Source: Trochalopteron elliotii (taxonomy: Eukaryota; Chordata; Aves; Passeriformes; Leiothrichidae). Taken from it: a DNA stretch of 64,000 nt. The position numbers and the translations under genes were made by a program. The stretch covers positions 86,260 through 150,259 of the forward strand of contig JANPWX010000546.1 in the NCBI GenBank assembly GCA_024734555.1, read 5' to 3'. A model generated the notes under the pieces. It was not told the origin of the DNA. It was given only the letters and a program-made list of their open reading frames with translations, and ran no database searches. Shown in pieces: positions 10,966-21,615 of the stretch (positions are counted from its first letter, which is position 1; every line of letters starts with the position of its first letter).

Positions 10966-11482
10966 GGTCAAGGGAGGGAATTGTCCTGCTCTGGGCTGGG
11001 CTGGGGCTGCCCCACCTCCAGTCCTGGGGGCAGTTTTAGGTTCCACAATATCAGGAGGATCTAAAGGTTGGAAAGCATCCCAAGGAGGGACACAGGGATG
11101 GGAAAGAGTTTGGAGGAGGAGCTGGAATGTTCAGCTGCAGCAGAGGACTCTGAGCTCAGACCTCCCCAGGGGCTGCAGCTCCTCCCAAGGGCAGCTCCAG
11201 TCTCTGCTCTGGGACAGGGACAGCACCCAGGGAAGGGCTGGAGCTGGGCCAGGGCAGGCTCAGGCTGCAGAGCAGGGAAAGGTTCTTCCCCCAGAGGGTG
11301 CTGGGCACTGCCCAGGCTCCCCAGGGAATGGGCACGGCCCCGAGGCTGCCAGAGCTCCAGGAGCCTTTGGACAGCTCTGCCAGGGATGCCCAGGGTGGGA
11401 TTGTTGGGGGGTCTGGGCAGGGCCAGGGGATGGATCAATGATCCCTGTGGGGCCCTTCCAGCTCAGGATATTCCATGATTCC
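10966..11482 (+). mobile_element. CR1 LINE, 3' end intact
   Basis: Same subfamily and orientation as the copy at 9560-10055. It starts with a degraded 'gtcaagggagg...cctgctctgg' block that belongs to the CR1 sequence around the end of ORF2. It continues through the same conserved GC-rich segment and ends near 'ggatattccatgattcc'. The pair could serve as direct repeats for unequal recombination. Confidence 0.93.
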
Positions 11483-11805
11483 AAGGTAAAGGGTTACAGC
11501 TCTGTGCCCTGCCCAGGACATTCCATCCCTGTTTTCCTGCAGCTGACACCCAGCCTGGATTTGGGACAGTGCAGGGAATCTGCTGAGCACAGGAACATCA
11601 TGGATTGTCCCACTTTGGCCTGCCCCTTGTCCTCAGGCTTGCTGATGTGGTTGTGCCATGAGGGAATCTGCATCTCCTGAAAATGGGGGGAAATTGGGGA
11701 TGGAGAGGTTAAACACCATAAAACAAAGAAACTCTGGGAATTTCCATCCTTGGAATGTGACAGCGTCGACTGGGCAAGACCCTGAGGAATCCCAAATGAC
11801 TTTGA
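11483..11805. other. Non-coding sequence
   Basis: About 320 bp with nothing recognised. Confidence 0.4.
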
Positions 11806-11872
11806 AAATGACCCTGCCTGAGTGAGGGTTGGACCAGGAAACCTCCAGAGGTCCCTTCCCACAGGAAGGAAT
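11806..11872 (+). mobile_element. Short CR1 3'-end fragment
   Basis: The plus strand shows 'aaaatgaccctgcctgagtg', then 'gggttggacca' and 'cctccagaggtcccttcc', a recognisable piece of the CR1 3' end. It belongs to a different subfamily from the neighbouring long copies. Confidence 0.75.
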
Positions 11873-12603
11873 TATTCACTTTTATGGAAAGCACCAAGCA
11901 GAATCCAGACAGGTGTTTCTGCTCCAGCAGCAGAGGCAGAAATCTTGCTGCAATTTTCATAGGAATATCAACCTGCTCGTGTGGTATTGGGAAAAAAGAC
12001 CCTCAAAAGCACCAGGAGAAGGGAGCAGCCAGTACAGAAGTGCTGCCAGAGCACGGAGGAGCTGATCAAGGCAGCCAGCTCAGAAAATCAGCCCTTCCCT
12101 CTTCTCCACAGGGCAGATGGAGCCTCCCTGTACTTAACCCTGCACATCCCTCTGAACCTCCCTGCTGGAAGTGCTGCCTCCATCCTCATTTTCCTTTTAA
12201 TTGTTTCAATCACTGCTAATTGCAGGGACAGCTGCTTCCAGCAGAGGATGAACAGGCAGGTTCCAAAGGCAGCCTGGTTGGTGCCAGCAGCAGCTGCTGG
12301 ACAAACAACAGATCCCAGCTCCATCCCCTGGGTGTTTCCACTGGGGAAATGTCATTCCCTGCTCACCAAGTGCTGGAGGCTGTTGCCAAATCAGTTGTTT
12401 GATCCTGGGTCAGGCTTAAATATGAACTTCTCCAACACCTCCAAAAGCCTTTCCCACCTGAATTCTCACATCCCTTCCTCCCTTAGAACAGGGGAGCTCA
12501 GTCAAGGCCTGAGCATCCTGTCCAAATCTATGAACAGAGGCAGGGACAACTCCCTGATTCTCCTTTCTTCATTATCAGACAGTATTAAAGCATGAAAAAC
12601 GTT
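11873..12603. other. Unique non-coding sequence
   Basis: About 730 bp without a recognised exon or transposon. Confidence 0.4.
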
Positions 12604-12785
12604 TTTAAAAAACCAGCCAAACAAAAAAAACCCCAAGCAAAACAAAACAAAACAAAACAAAACAAAACAAAACAAAACAAACAAAAAAAACCCCAAAAAA
12701 CCACCACCACCACCACCAACAAACAAACAAACAAAAACCAAAATAAACCACCACCACCCAACCAACCAAAAAAACCTGAAAAATA
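12604..12785. repeat. A/C low-complexity block: (CAAAA)n, (CAC)n, (CAAA)n
   Basis: The plus strand is almost only A and C. It contains a run of the 5-bp unit CAAAA near 12637-12680, a CAC triplet run near 12701-12719 and CAAA units near 12718-12735. The opposite strand is G/T-only, so its frames give phenylalanine/valine/glycine runs without coding meaning. Confidence 0.92.
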
Positions 12786-13401
12786 TTTTTGAGGGAAAAC
12801 ACGCTCCAAATTGTGTATTTTTAAAATAAGTCTTTTTTATCCCACCTTGCTGTATCACAACAAAACTGCAATTTTTGCCTGCACGCACCTTACTTTCCGC
12901 AGAAAAGAGGATTTTTCCCCATTTTGTGCAGAACTCGTGTGGAGATTGATGTAGAATTCCAGTGGCAGATGTGATGAACACAGCAGTGAGCTCTGGTTTG
13001 AGTGCTGCGGGATGGAAACAGAGTCAGCATTCCATATTCCTTGGCTGGAGTGTTTTGTTGCATTTATCAGGAAGTGAGAGCAGGTGGATCCACAGCAGCT
13101 TGTGCATCCCATGGGATGCTGAGGATGGAATAATTCTGCTGATTTTGGGGTTCCTCACCTTGAGATGTGCACCATGATGAGCTGTGGGTGCATCTGGGGG
13201 TGTTGGGGTGGGCTCAGGGTCCGGCCCTGGGGATTTTGGGCTTCTCCAGGGCAGAATCAGCAGCTGGGAAGTATCAATAAGAATATTCCCAGTAAAACCA
13301 GGTAATTTTTAATAAATGCTTGCAGGAAGCCACCTGAAATTCCAGAGGGTCTGATGGAATGGCTTCAAGTGACCTCAGGCTGCTGCCAGTCCCATTTCAG
13401 T
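12786..13401. other. Unique non-coding sequence
   Basis: About 600 bp without a recognised element. Confidence 0.4.
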
Positions 13402-13732
13402 CACTTTTACACATCCAGGGATGGGGACTCCAGCCCTGCCCTGTACCAGGGCCTCAGCACCTTTTCCATGAAGGAATTTTCCCAATATCCACCCTGAGCC
13501 TCCCCTGGCCCAGCCTGAGGCCGTTCCCTCTCCTCCTGTCCCTGTTCCCTGGGAGCAGAGCCCGACCCCCCCGGCTGTCCCCTCCTGTCAGGGACTTGTG
13601 CAGAGCCACCAGGTCCCCCCTGAGCCTCCTTTTCTCCAGGCTGAGCCCCTTTCCCAGCTCCCTCAGCCTCTCCTGGGGCTGCAGCCCCTTCCCCAGCTCT
13701 GTTCCCTGCCCTGGACACGCTCCAGCCCCTCC
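13402..13732 (-). mobile_element. CR1 LINE segment, inverted part
   Basis: Reverse complement of CR1 near the end of ORF2 and the start of the 3' untranslated region. Plus-strand landmarks are 'ccaatatccaccctgagcct', 'tgtcagggacttgtgcagag', 'cagctccctcagcctctcct' and 'ctggacacgctccagcccct'. It lacks the terminal CR1 bases at its left end. Those bases appear instead, in the opposite orientation, at 13736-13808, suggesting one insertion with an internal inversion. Confidence 0.93.
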
Positions 13733-13735
13733 ATG

Positions 13736-13808
13736 GGGGGGATTTGGGTTAGTGGTGGTCCTGGCAGTGCTGGACTGGATGATCTTAAAGATGTTTCCCA
13801 ACCTTAAG
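13736..13808 (+). mobile_element. CR1 LINE 3' terminus, direct part
   Basis: The plus strand carries 'ttagtggtggtcctggcag', 'tgctggactggatgatctta' and a 'ttcccaacctt' end, which is the last 70 or so bases of CR1. In an unrearranged CR1 this follows directly after the block found inverted at 13402-13420. The two pieces therefore complement each other without visible overlap. Confidence 0.85.
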
Positions 13809-14404
13809 GAGTCTGACCCTCTGATCCAGAGCTCCAGCAGTGGCTCTGGACAGAAGGAGCTGTCACCATGTCACCCCACCAATGGTCCCAGCTGGTTACT
13901 GGGCCTCCAAAATGACCACAATCTTCATAATCCCTTTCCATTCCCCTCAAGGATCCTGATTTTCCTGGGTTCCTTCATCTGAAACATCCCCCCTGCTCCT
14001 CCCTGGCCCTGCTATGGGTGGGGGTCTCTGCTCTGGGTGGTGGCTGTAGAAGGAGCTCTGTCCTGTTTTTCCTGAGGATCTGGCCCAGAATTGGCACCCT
14101 CTGGGCTGTGGTTGTGCTCTGGGATGATGGGATCCCATCCCATGGATGTGCAGCTGGAAATTCCCTCCTGCTGCTCACTGGAACCCTTCACACAACCAGG
14201 ACTGGGGGGTTTGCAGCCCTCCTGCTCCTGCCAGCTCTGGAATTGCTGCTGAGTCTCCCTCATCTCTGGGAAACGAGGAAGAGATCAAAGACCCCCGAGT
14301 GCTCAGGATGGAAAGTAACAAAGCCTTGGAATCCAAATGTGGCTTCTTGTGCAGTTGTGCTGTTTGGAAACACTATTTTCTTAATTTTTGTGGCCTTTTT
14401 AAGG
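13809..14404. other. Unique non-coding sequence
   Basis: About 600 bp with no recognised exon. Confidence 0.4.
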
Positions 14405-14420
14405 GGGGGAGGGTGAGGAG

Positions 14421-14461
<41 letters not shown>

Positions 14462-14775
14462 AGAAGAAGAGGAAGAAGATGAGGAGGAAGAGGAGGAAGA
14501 AGAGGGAGAAGAGGAAGAGGAGGAGGAGGAGGAAGAAGAGGAGGAGGAGGGAGAAGAGGAGAAGGAGGGAGAAGGGAAGGAAGAAGAAGAGGAAGAAGAG
14601 GAAGAGGAAGAGGAAGAGGAAGAGGAAGAGGAGGAGGAGGGAGAAGAGGAGAAGGAGGGAGAAGAGAAGGAAGAAGAAGAGGAAGAAGAGGAAGAAGAGG
14701 AAGAAGAGGAAGAAGAGGAAGAGGAAGAGGAAGAGGAAGAGGAAGAGGAGGAGGAGGAGAAGGAGGAGGAAGGGG
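14405..14775. repeat. Long purine (GA-rich) tract with internal duplication
   Basis: From 14415 to 14775 the plus strand is all purine except one T at 14480. The units are GAG, GAA and mixtures. A stretch of roughly 70-95 bp starting near 14535 recurs almost exactly starting near 14627. The lysine/arginine-rich plus frame and the leucine/phenylalanine-rich minus frame are produced by composition. Confidence 0.97.
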
Positions 14776-15136
14776 CTGAGCATTACTGGAAAGCTTTTTA
14801 ATTCACAGCCACAACTGCTACCAGTCCTAGGCCCTGATGAGAGTTCTGGCCACTTCCTCAGGGCAGGAGTGCCTCTGACCAGCTCTGCATCTTGTCACAC
14901 CCAAATCACACATTTTTAATGTTAAATGGGAAGATTTCTGGCCTTATCTCCAGCAATTCTCTTGAATATTGCTTAAAACCCTCCCCTAACTTAAAAAACC
15001 CAACCCAAACTGAAAAACCCTGAACAAACCCAATTAAAATTAATGGATTTGGTAATAAAATTAACTTCCCTTCTTGAACAACAGGGGAGATCCTTTGGGA
15101 TGGTCTCAGTCTGGTTGTGGTGCCTCATTGACTTGA

Positions 15137-15180
15137 ACAGGTTTAAGGTAGACCAACTGTCTTCATTCACTTAAACCTGT
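15137..15180. repeat. Inverted repeat, 11-bp arms
   Basis: The arms 'acaggtttaag' and 'cttaaacctgt' are perfect reverse complements separated by 22 bp. This could form a small hairpin. It is too short to call a microRNA precursor or transposon end. Confidence 0.7.
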
Positions 15181-16131
15181 CCTAAGACAGAGCTTTACAA
15201 ACCCTTAAGATATAAAACACTCCTGGCTCTGCACAGTCAGGGATTATCAGGCTGGTTTTAATTTAAGAATCAAAATATTCCAGCCAGTAAAAAGGAAAGC
15301 CCCCACTCCTCTCCTGGAGCTCCTCCCAGTTCTGAGTATCCAGAAATAAACCCTACCCAGCAGGGATTATAATTAGAAAGGAGCTTTACAAGAAAAAGAG
15401 GGAAAATTGCTCTGTCAGCCTCGGGTCTGTTTAGGCTGAGTCTGTTTCCTCCAGAATGTGCTTTGTCAGGAATGCTGCTCTGGGATGCTGATGGCTGTGG
15501 AGACTCTGGAATACCTTCCCCAGGATCCTGCTGAAATGAGGGATTTCAGTGTTATCTGTAGGAGGAAAATGAGTTTCCATTCCCTGGGAATTGTCCTGTA
15601 CTGGAGAAACCTGGAGACCCTTGACTGGAATTTCTGGGTGAGGCAGGAATATTCCTGCTCTGGGGGCTCATCAAACAGGAACTTTCCCAAAGTTCCAGCT
15701 GCACACAGGAAAATCCCCACCCTCCATCTCCTCCTCTGACAGGAGAATGAAAATCTTTCCTTGTTTTCTGCCTGGCCTGGAGCATTTCCCAAGGAAACTC
15801 TGGATGTCTGAGCCACCAGGATGTGTGTGAAGAGGCATCAGGTGGGACAGGGGTGGACATTCCATGCTGCAAGTGGCATTTCCATGAATGTTATTCCAGC
15901 ATGGGCCTGGAATCCCTGATGGACACCAGGCACTACAGCCATTTTCTGGCCAGACTTTTTCTTCCCACTTTGCAGATGCTTTGTGGCTGGAAATTTCCTT
16001 TTAAATGTCTCAGGTATTTGGGAAAGTTCCCTGCAGAAGCTGCAGTGGCCACTGATCCCTGGCAGCAATGTTTGAGCACTTGTCTGGACACTTCACTGAG
16101 TTATCCTTGGATTTTATAACCAAAATATCTC

Positions 16132-16149
16132 TCTGCTGCTGCTGCTGCC
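16132..16149. repeat. Short (CTG)n microsatellite
   Basis: About six triplets of CTG in non-coding sequence. Confidence 0.8.
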
Positions 16150-17179
16150 ATGGCTCTCTGTGTTTACTATGTTTTGCTCCCTCCGTTCATTAATATTTCA
16201 CTTAATGAAGACAATCCCTGTCTTTACACCTGGTTGTAGCTCCAGGGTTGTGTTGGGAGGCTGTGATTGCTTTTCTGACCTGCTGGGAGTGTCTGTGTTG
16301 GTTTATGGATTAAATATCCGGGTGTATTTCTCCATATTTCCATTCCTGTGCCTATTCCATTCTTGGAGCTCGGCTCCTTCCTCCAGCTCTCCAAGAACAT
16401 CTTTAATTCCCAAAGGTGGTGCTTAATGAAAGACTTTGCAGCTTAATTTAGTGACAACAGTATTTGTCTTAAGGTTTGGGAGGGAGTGAGATCAAATCCA
16501 GGAGGAGTTCCCTTTTTATTAAAAAATAACTCTGGATTCTTATTCTCTGCATGTCAAAGGGATCCCAACAGGAGCACTTCATTATCTTTATCTACTCCTC
16601 CACTATTCTTAGCATTATTTAAACAGCTCCTGTTTGAGAGGCAAAGCTTCAACTGCAGCAGGTGTCTGAGATCCCAGCCTTGATTTTTAGGGGATGATGA
16701 AAGCTGCATCCCTGGAATCAGCATCCCTGGAATTTTTCTGCCAGTAGGTTTCACTTTCTCTGTGTGTGATCAGCTGCCCATGGGTGCAGTGGGAGCTGTG
16801 GGGTTTTTCACCCCTGCTCTTCACTGAGGATACACAGAGGAGTATCCCAGGAGGAAAATACTCAGCTACCAAAAGCTTTGGGTTTCTCTGGAAGGGAGCA
16901 CAGGAGTGCTGGGAGAGGATCCTTTCTGTCCCACAGTCCTGGGCTGGAGATTCCCAAGTCCAAGCAGGGAAGTTTTCACCTCATGCTGCTGTGGGAGAGG
17001 GGTTTTCCAGCCAATCCTATGTTTTGCTCCTTCCCGGATTTCCCTTGTGTAATTCCAGGCTTGTAAACCCTCCAAAGGAGGATAACACAAACCACAGGGG
17101 CTCATTGATGAGCACTATTGAGTTACAAATGCATTTGTCTGTGCTGGGAATGAATTATGGATGAGGAATGTGGTGTCAT

Positions 17180-17600
17180 TGTCACCAAAAATGACAGAAA
17201 AACAGAAATTCTCCAACAAAATCTTCTTAAGTGTTCAGAGAATCAGGCAATACTTTATTCTGGCCAGGATGTGCAATAGGAATTATTCCATCCACACGTG
17301 CCTGGGTTGTGCAGTGAAAATCATCCCATCACACCTGGTACTTGACTGGATTTTTCATGGATTTATACAGACAAAACCCAAAAAGATGGTCATTCATTGG
17401 TCCTAAACTGCACAATTTTTAACATTTAATCTTTTATTGATCCCTCTTCCTTTGGTAAGGAATTTGGTCCTCATTCTTTTCCCAGCCCAGGTGTCCCTGA
17501 CTGCCCCAGAGGTGATGTTTGTCAAGGTTTTTTTTTATCTCCTCTGCACCTTCTGGCTCCGGGAATTTTCTTTTTGTTGATTGAAGCCCATCAGGCCTCA
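17180..17600 (-). mobile_element. Old retroviral LTR, copy related to 36702-37245
   Basis: On the minus strand this shares an ordered series of blocks with the plus-strand element at 36.7-37.2 kb: 'gacacctgggctggg', 'ggaccaatg', 'aggtgtgatggg', 'tgcacaacccaggca' and 'ccagaataaagta'. It ends in 'ggtgaca' like the other copy. A poly(A) signal (TTTATT on plus at 17254-17259) and an upstream TATA-like 'gtataaatc' support an LTR. The 5' boundary on the right is uncertain. Confidence 0.7.
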
Positions 17601-19696
17601 CCCGGCAAAACTCAACCCTCGATGAAAGTCTTTAAAAAGAAAAGAATTCAATTCCCTTCCCCCTGGGCAGAGGTGAACAAAGCCCTGACTAAAGTCAGTT
17701 AAAAAGATTTTCAAAATTGTATCATTTCCAACTTGACAAGGGAGAGGGGAGATGTCCTTGTGGCTCACACACCAGCATTCCCACATTCCTGCCATGGCTC
17801 CAGCACATCCAGGGGATGCTCCAGGAGCTGCTCTCACTCCCCAGTACCCGTGGTGGTGATACAGCTGCAGGACAGGAATGGGAATCAATTACCAGAGACA
17901 ATCCCCAGGTCAGCCAAGGGGGATGAGTTCAACCTTGGGGTGCTCTGAGCTGCACCTGTCAGGGTCTGCTGCAAATCCCTGCATTTTTCCAATGAAAGCA
18001 GGAATTTTTGTGAAATTTCCATCACCAGGGCTGGTGGTGGGAAAGGAGCTTTGCCTCCAAGTGTTCCCCATAGGGCAAGGAGGGTCTGAAAGGATTATTG
18101 AGCCAAGGAAGGAGGGGTGAGCTGGGAGGGATCAGGGAAATCAACGAGCCACAGAGGATTTCAGAGCCAGCAGATGAGTCTGGGCTGGCTCCAACACCCC
18201 GGAGTGAGGAGAATTCCTCTTCTGAACCTGTTCCTGGAGACTTCCAGGGCCAAACCTGAACTGAAACACAGTGGAGAGAGGGGTGAATACATTGATTTAT
18301 TTGGATTACTTATCCAAGTCCACAAGACTGGGATGGAGTGGGGGTTGAAGTGTTATTTCTTGATGAAATAATTCTTTTTTTGCAAGGTGTTGGTCATGAA
18401 TTTCAGCCCCAACTCAACTTTTTCTCCTGTCTTGACTTTAAGGTGCACAAATTCCCCAGTTGTTTCTGGGGGTTCAGACTTTATGTGGCTTTGCAGGAAT
18501 ATTTTGTGATCAGCCCCAGTCCCTTCCCAGCAGAGCTCCTGTAGCTCTTTACAAGGCAGGGCAGAACCAACTGTTTTATACCAACTGTTTCCAGCTCGTG
18601 GCCCTGTCCAAACGTCAAGAAACAGAAAGATTTTCCTCCTGACACCTACAGAAAGACTTAAAAATTGAAGTGTTCTCACTGCAGCAAGAAGCAGCTTTTG
18701 GATCCCTGAAATGCTGTCACTTCGTCTTCCCAAACGCAAGAAAGAACAGGAAAAAATTTGCCTCCTAATTAAAATCCAGTCACCATTTTTGTAGCCTGTT
18801 TCTGTAAGAAAGATTCAGTTAAAATTGTCCCCTTCAGTTATTTTTTCTTGTCACCTCCCTTCCACTGATGACAACTTTCTTTGCTCACATAGCCTTGATG
18901 CCTTTGGAAAGCTTTTGCAGTGGAGCTGGAGGGTTAATTCCCCCTAAATTTAAATCTGTTCAGATATAAAATGTAATCTCCTGCCATCAGCAGCTCCCAG
19001 AAATGCTGCTTTGCTAAACTGCCCCGTTTCCAAGCTGTGCTTTGATTTACAGTTTATCCATTCACTGCTCCTTTCCCGTTGCTAGTAAAGGCTTTTATTA
19101 AGGATGACAGGAATGTTTTATCCACCATCATAAACAGAGTTTTATTAAAAAGAAAAAAAAAAAACCCAGAAAGAGTTGGAATGAGAAAAATGCAGGTTCC
19201 CAGTCCTCTTTTCATAACTTATTGGGGGAGACTTTCCAGCTGAATCAGCTGCTGAGTTGCTGTGTTTTTCTCCAGGAGGATGCAAATTGAAGGGATTCAG
19301 GGTTGTAACTGTGATACTCTCAGGCTCTGGGGTACCCACAATTACTGCTTGAGGGCTCAGGATTTTGGGATGGAAATAGGCAGGTTATGGCATTCATCCT
19401 GCTGGGATTGCAGGAGTCCTGCCTGGCACCCCAGCCTTCTTTGGGACACACCACATTTATCCTTTCCAGTTGCTCTCTCTCTCAAAAAACCAGATATTTC
19501 ATATATTCAATCTCTCCTGTGAATTTGCTCTTTCAGGACTGACATGAATTAAGTGAGGTCTTGCAGCAAAGAGGTCCTGGGATTTTCCAGAAGCCCTTCA
19601 AGAAGCCAAAGGACAGAGAATGATGACACATTTCAGGGCCAATCCCTACAGTCCCACATCCTGCTGAGCTTTTTCCAGCATTCCTTGCATCAATCA
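17601..19696. other. Unique non-coding sequence
   Basis: About 2.1 kb without a recognised exon or repeat apart from short A/T runs (for example near 19150). Confidence 0.4.
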
Positions 19697-19945
19697 GAGA
19701 ATTCCAGGATGGTTTAAGTGGGAAGGGACTTTAGAACTCACCCATTCCCACCCCCTGCCATGGGCAGGGACACCTTCCACTATCCCAGGGTGTTCCATGT
19801 CCCATCCAACTTGGCCTTGGGCACTTCCAGGGATGGAGACTCCACGTTCCTCTGCTCCACCACCTTTATAGCAAAGAATTTCTTCCTAAAATCTAAATCT
19901 GCCTTCCTTCAGTTTAAGGCCATGGAGTTCTGGTGCAGACATTTT
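19697..19945 (-). mobile_element. CR1 LINE 3'-end fragment
   Basis: Plus-strand landmarks are 'agaattccaggatggttt', 'ccctgccatgggcaggga', 'caccttccactatcccaggg', 'acttccagggatggagactc' and 'aaagaatttcttcctaaaat', all in CR1 order on the minus strand. Confidence 0.93.
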
Positions 19946-20188
19946 TCAGGACTCTTCTAGATGTGCCCCAGGGAATATTTGGATGTTCCTCCTGTGCTCA
20001 GACTGGCTCTTCACTGGATGGGATTGCTGCTGTTCTTTAAACTTTACATTTTAATACTTTTAAATATAATGCTTTTAAACTTCCCTGCTGCCCAGTGGCC
20101 CTCAGTGAGTGGCTGGCTCACTGAGATCTGCTGCAGTTCCAAAAAATGCCCAGGAGACTGTGAAGAATCTGAGGGAGCTGCTCACCAT

Positions 20189-20730
20189 GTAGTCCTGGAA
20201 TCAGCAAGGTGGAGAAAGACCTTGAAGATCACCAGGCCCAACTGTCCCAATATTCACCACTGACCCCTGTCCCCAAGTGCCACATCCACGGGTATCTGAG
20301 ACACTTCCAGGGATGGGGATCCAGCACGGCCCTGGGCAGCTGTGCCAGGACTGGACAGCTCTTTCCATGCAGAAATGTTCCCAAATTCCACCCTGAGCCT
20401 CCCCTGGCCCAGCCTGAGGCCGTTCCCTCTCCTCCTGTCCCTGTTCCCTGGGAGCAGAGCCCGACCCCCCAGGCTGTCCCCTCCTGTCAGGGACTTGTGC
20501 AGAGCCACAAGGTCCCCCCTGAGCCTCCTTTTCTCCAGGCTGAGCCCCTTTCCCAGCTCCCTCAGCCTCTCCTGGGGCTGCAGCCCCTTCCCCAGCTCCG
20601 TTCCCTGCCCTGGACACGCTCCAGCCCCTCCAGGGCTCTCATTGTCAGGAGGGTCCCAGAGCTGCCCCAGCCCTGGAGGTGCCCCAGCAGTGCCAGCACA
20701 GGGGATGTTCCCTCCTGGTGATGTTCAAAC
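20189..20730 (-). mobile_element. CR1 LINE, 3' terminus through end of ORF2 region
   Basis: Begins with the CR1 3' terminus ('cctggaatcagcaaggtgg', 'aaagaccttgaagatcacc') and runs through the 'tgtcagggacttgtgcagag' and 'ctggacacgctccagcccct' landmarks to 'gaggtgccccagcagtgcc'. It is similar to, and longer than, the inverted piece at 13402-13732. The open frames here are CR1 shadows. Confidence 0.93.
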
Positions 20731-21015
20731 AACATCTCAACACCCCAAGAGCCTCCCCAAATCCAATGGAGGGATTGGATTTCTGCAATGCCACCACCAA
20801 GCCACCCTCAGGAGAGAGCAATTCCCAAAACAACCCTTCCCTGGGGCCTCTTCCCATTGGAAGGGAGGGATGGAGCAGTTTGTGACTCCAGGTGCTTGGA
20901 CTGGATCCCTCCAGAGTCTTTGGCACGTGCCTGTCAAAGCATCACTCTGGCAATCTTCACATTGTGCTGTCCTTTGCACGTGGATCCAGCTCCAGAAAAT
21001 CCCTGGATCTGCTGA

Positions 21016-21303
21016 GAACATAAATGTGTGGTGGCTCTGGGGACACAAATGTGTGGTGGCTCTGGGGACACAAATGTGTGGTTGTGAGGACACAAATGTG
21101 TGGGAATTCTGAGGACACAAATGTGTGGTGGCTCTGGGGACATAAATGTGTGGTGGCTCTGAGGACACAAATGTGTGGGAATTCTGAGGACACAAATGTG
21201 TGGTGGCTCTGGGGACACAAATGTGTGGTTGTGAGGACACAAACGTGTGGGAATTCTGAGGACACAAATGTGTGGTGGCTCTGAGGACACAAATGTTTGG
21301 TGT
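21016..21303. repeat. 25/22-bp minisatellite with higher-order order
   Basis: Twelve units share a core 'ggacacaaatgtgtgg'. Three tail types occur: G (tggctctgg or -ga), T (ttgtga, unit 22 bp) and A (gaattctga). The order is G G T A G G A G T A G followed by a partial unit, so the block G-T-A-G occurs twice. The minus strand has no stop in any frame across the array, giving periodic HTFVS/HICVL peptides of no likely significance. Confidence 0.95.
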
Positions 21304-21538
21304 TTCCTGCCCTCCCAAGCTCATTCTCAGGCCCCTGGAGACCCTGCAAATCTCCAGTGAGGAGAAACAAAACAATGGTTGAGAGATGAATTTGTCAGCA
21401 CGAGAGGACGGTGATGTTTATTGACATCAATGGAATAAATAAACAAGACAATAAATTTGGAATTGCTGCTGGAATGACTCGCTAGTGCTGGATATTGAAT
21501 TTTACCTGTTTTTATTGTTTGTGGAATGGGCTGCTGGT
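21304..21538 (-). other. Candidate 3' untranslated region with poly(A) signals
   Basis: This lies downstream, on the minus strand, of the candidate terminal exon. AATAAA signals on the minus strand appear at 21511-21516 and 21417-21422. The sequence is AT-rich and not recognised as a repeat. The call depends on the neighbouring exon being real. Confidence 0.25.
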
Positions 21539-21592
21539 TTATGCATCATCATCTTTTTGATATACTGATTCTGGATGATTTGATTGTGTATC
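21539..21592 (-). CDS. Candidate terminal coding exon (17 codons plus stop), gene unknown
   Basis: On the minus strand a 'tttttcccctctttctttcccag' type tract (21593-21615) forms a strong splice acceptor. It is followed by 54 bp that read DTQSNHPESVYQKDDDA and a stop in phase 0. Two poly(A) signals follow within about 175 bp. The true phase is unknown; the other two frames also end in stops, one of them 12 codons further on. No other exon of the same gene was identified, and I do not recognise the protein. It could be chance, an old pseudogene, or the last exon of a gene lying at higher coordinates. Confidence 0.3.
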   Translation of the reverse strand, partial: DTQSNHPESVYQKDDDA

Positions 21593-21615
21593 CTGGGAAA
21601 GAAAGAGGGGAAAAA

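Larger units (their letters stand above)
14776..17179. other. Unique non-coding sequence
   Basis: About 2.4 kb without a recognised gene. It contains an 11-bp inverted repeat at 15137-15147 and 15170-15180, a TATAAAA-like motif near 15210, and a short CTG run at about 16132-16149. Confidence 0.4.

Noticed and set aside
12585..12981. Phenylalanine/valine/glycine-rich membrane-like frames on the minus strand
   Set aside because: The G/T-only strand of the A/C low-complexity block produces them.
14146..14919. Lysine/arginine-rich protein of 257 residues and a leucine/phenylalanine-rich protein on the other strand
   Set aside because: Both come from the GA-rich tract.
15137..15180. Possible microRNA hairpin
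   Set aside because: The paired arms are only 11 bp, too short for a typical precursor stem.
20737..21375. Minus-strand frames of up to 212 residues with HTFVS/HICVL repeats
   Set aside because: The 25-bp minisatellite has no stops in any minus frame, so several frames are open together.
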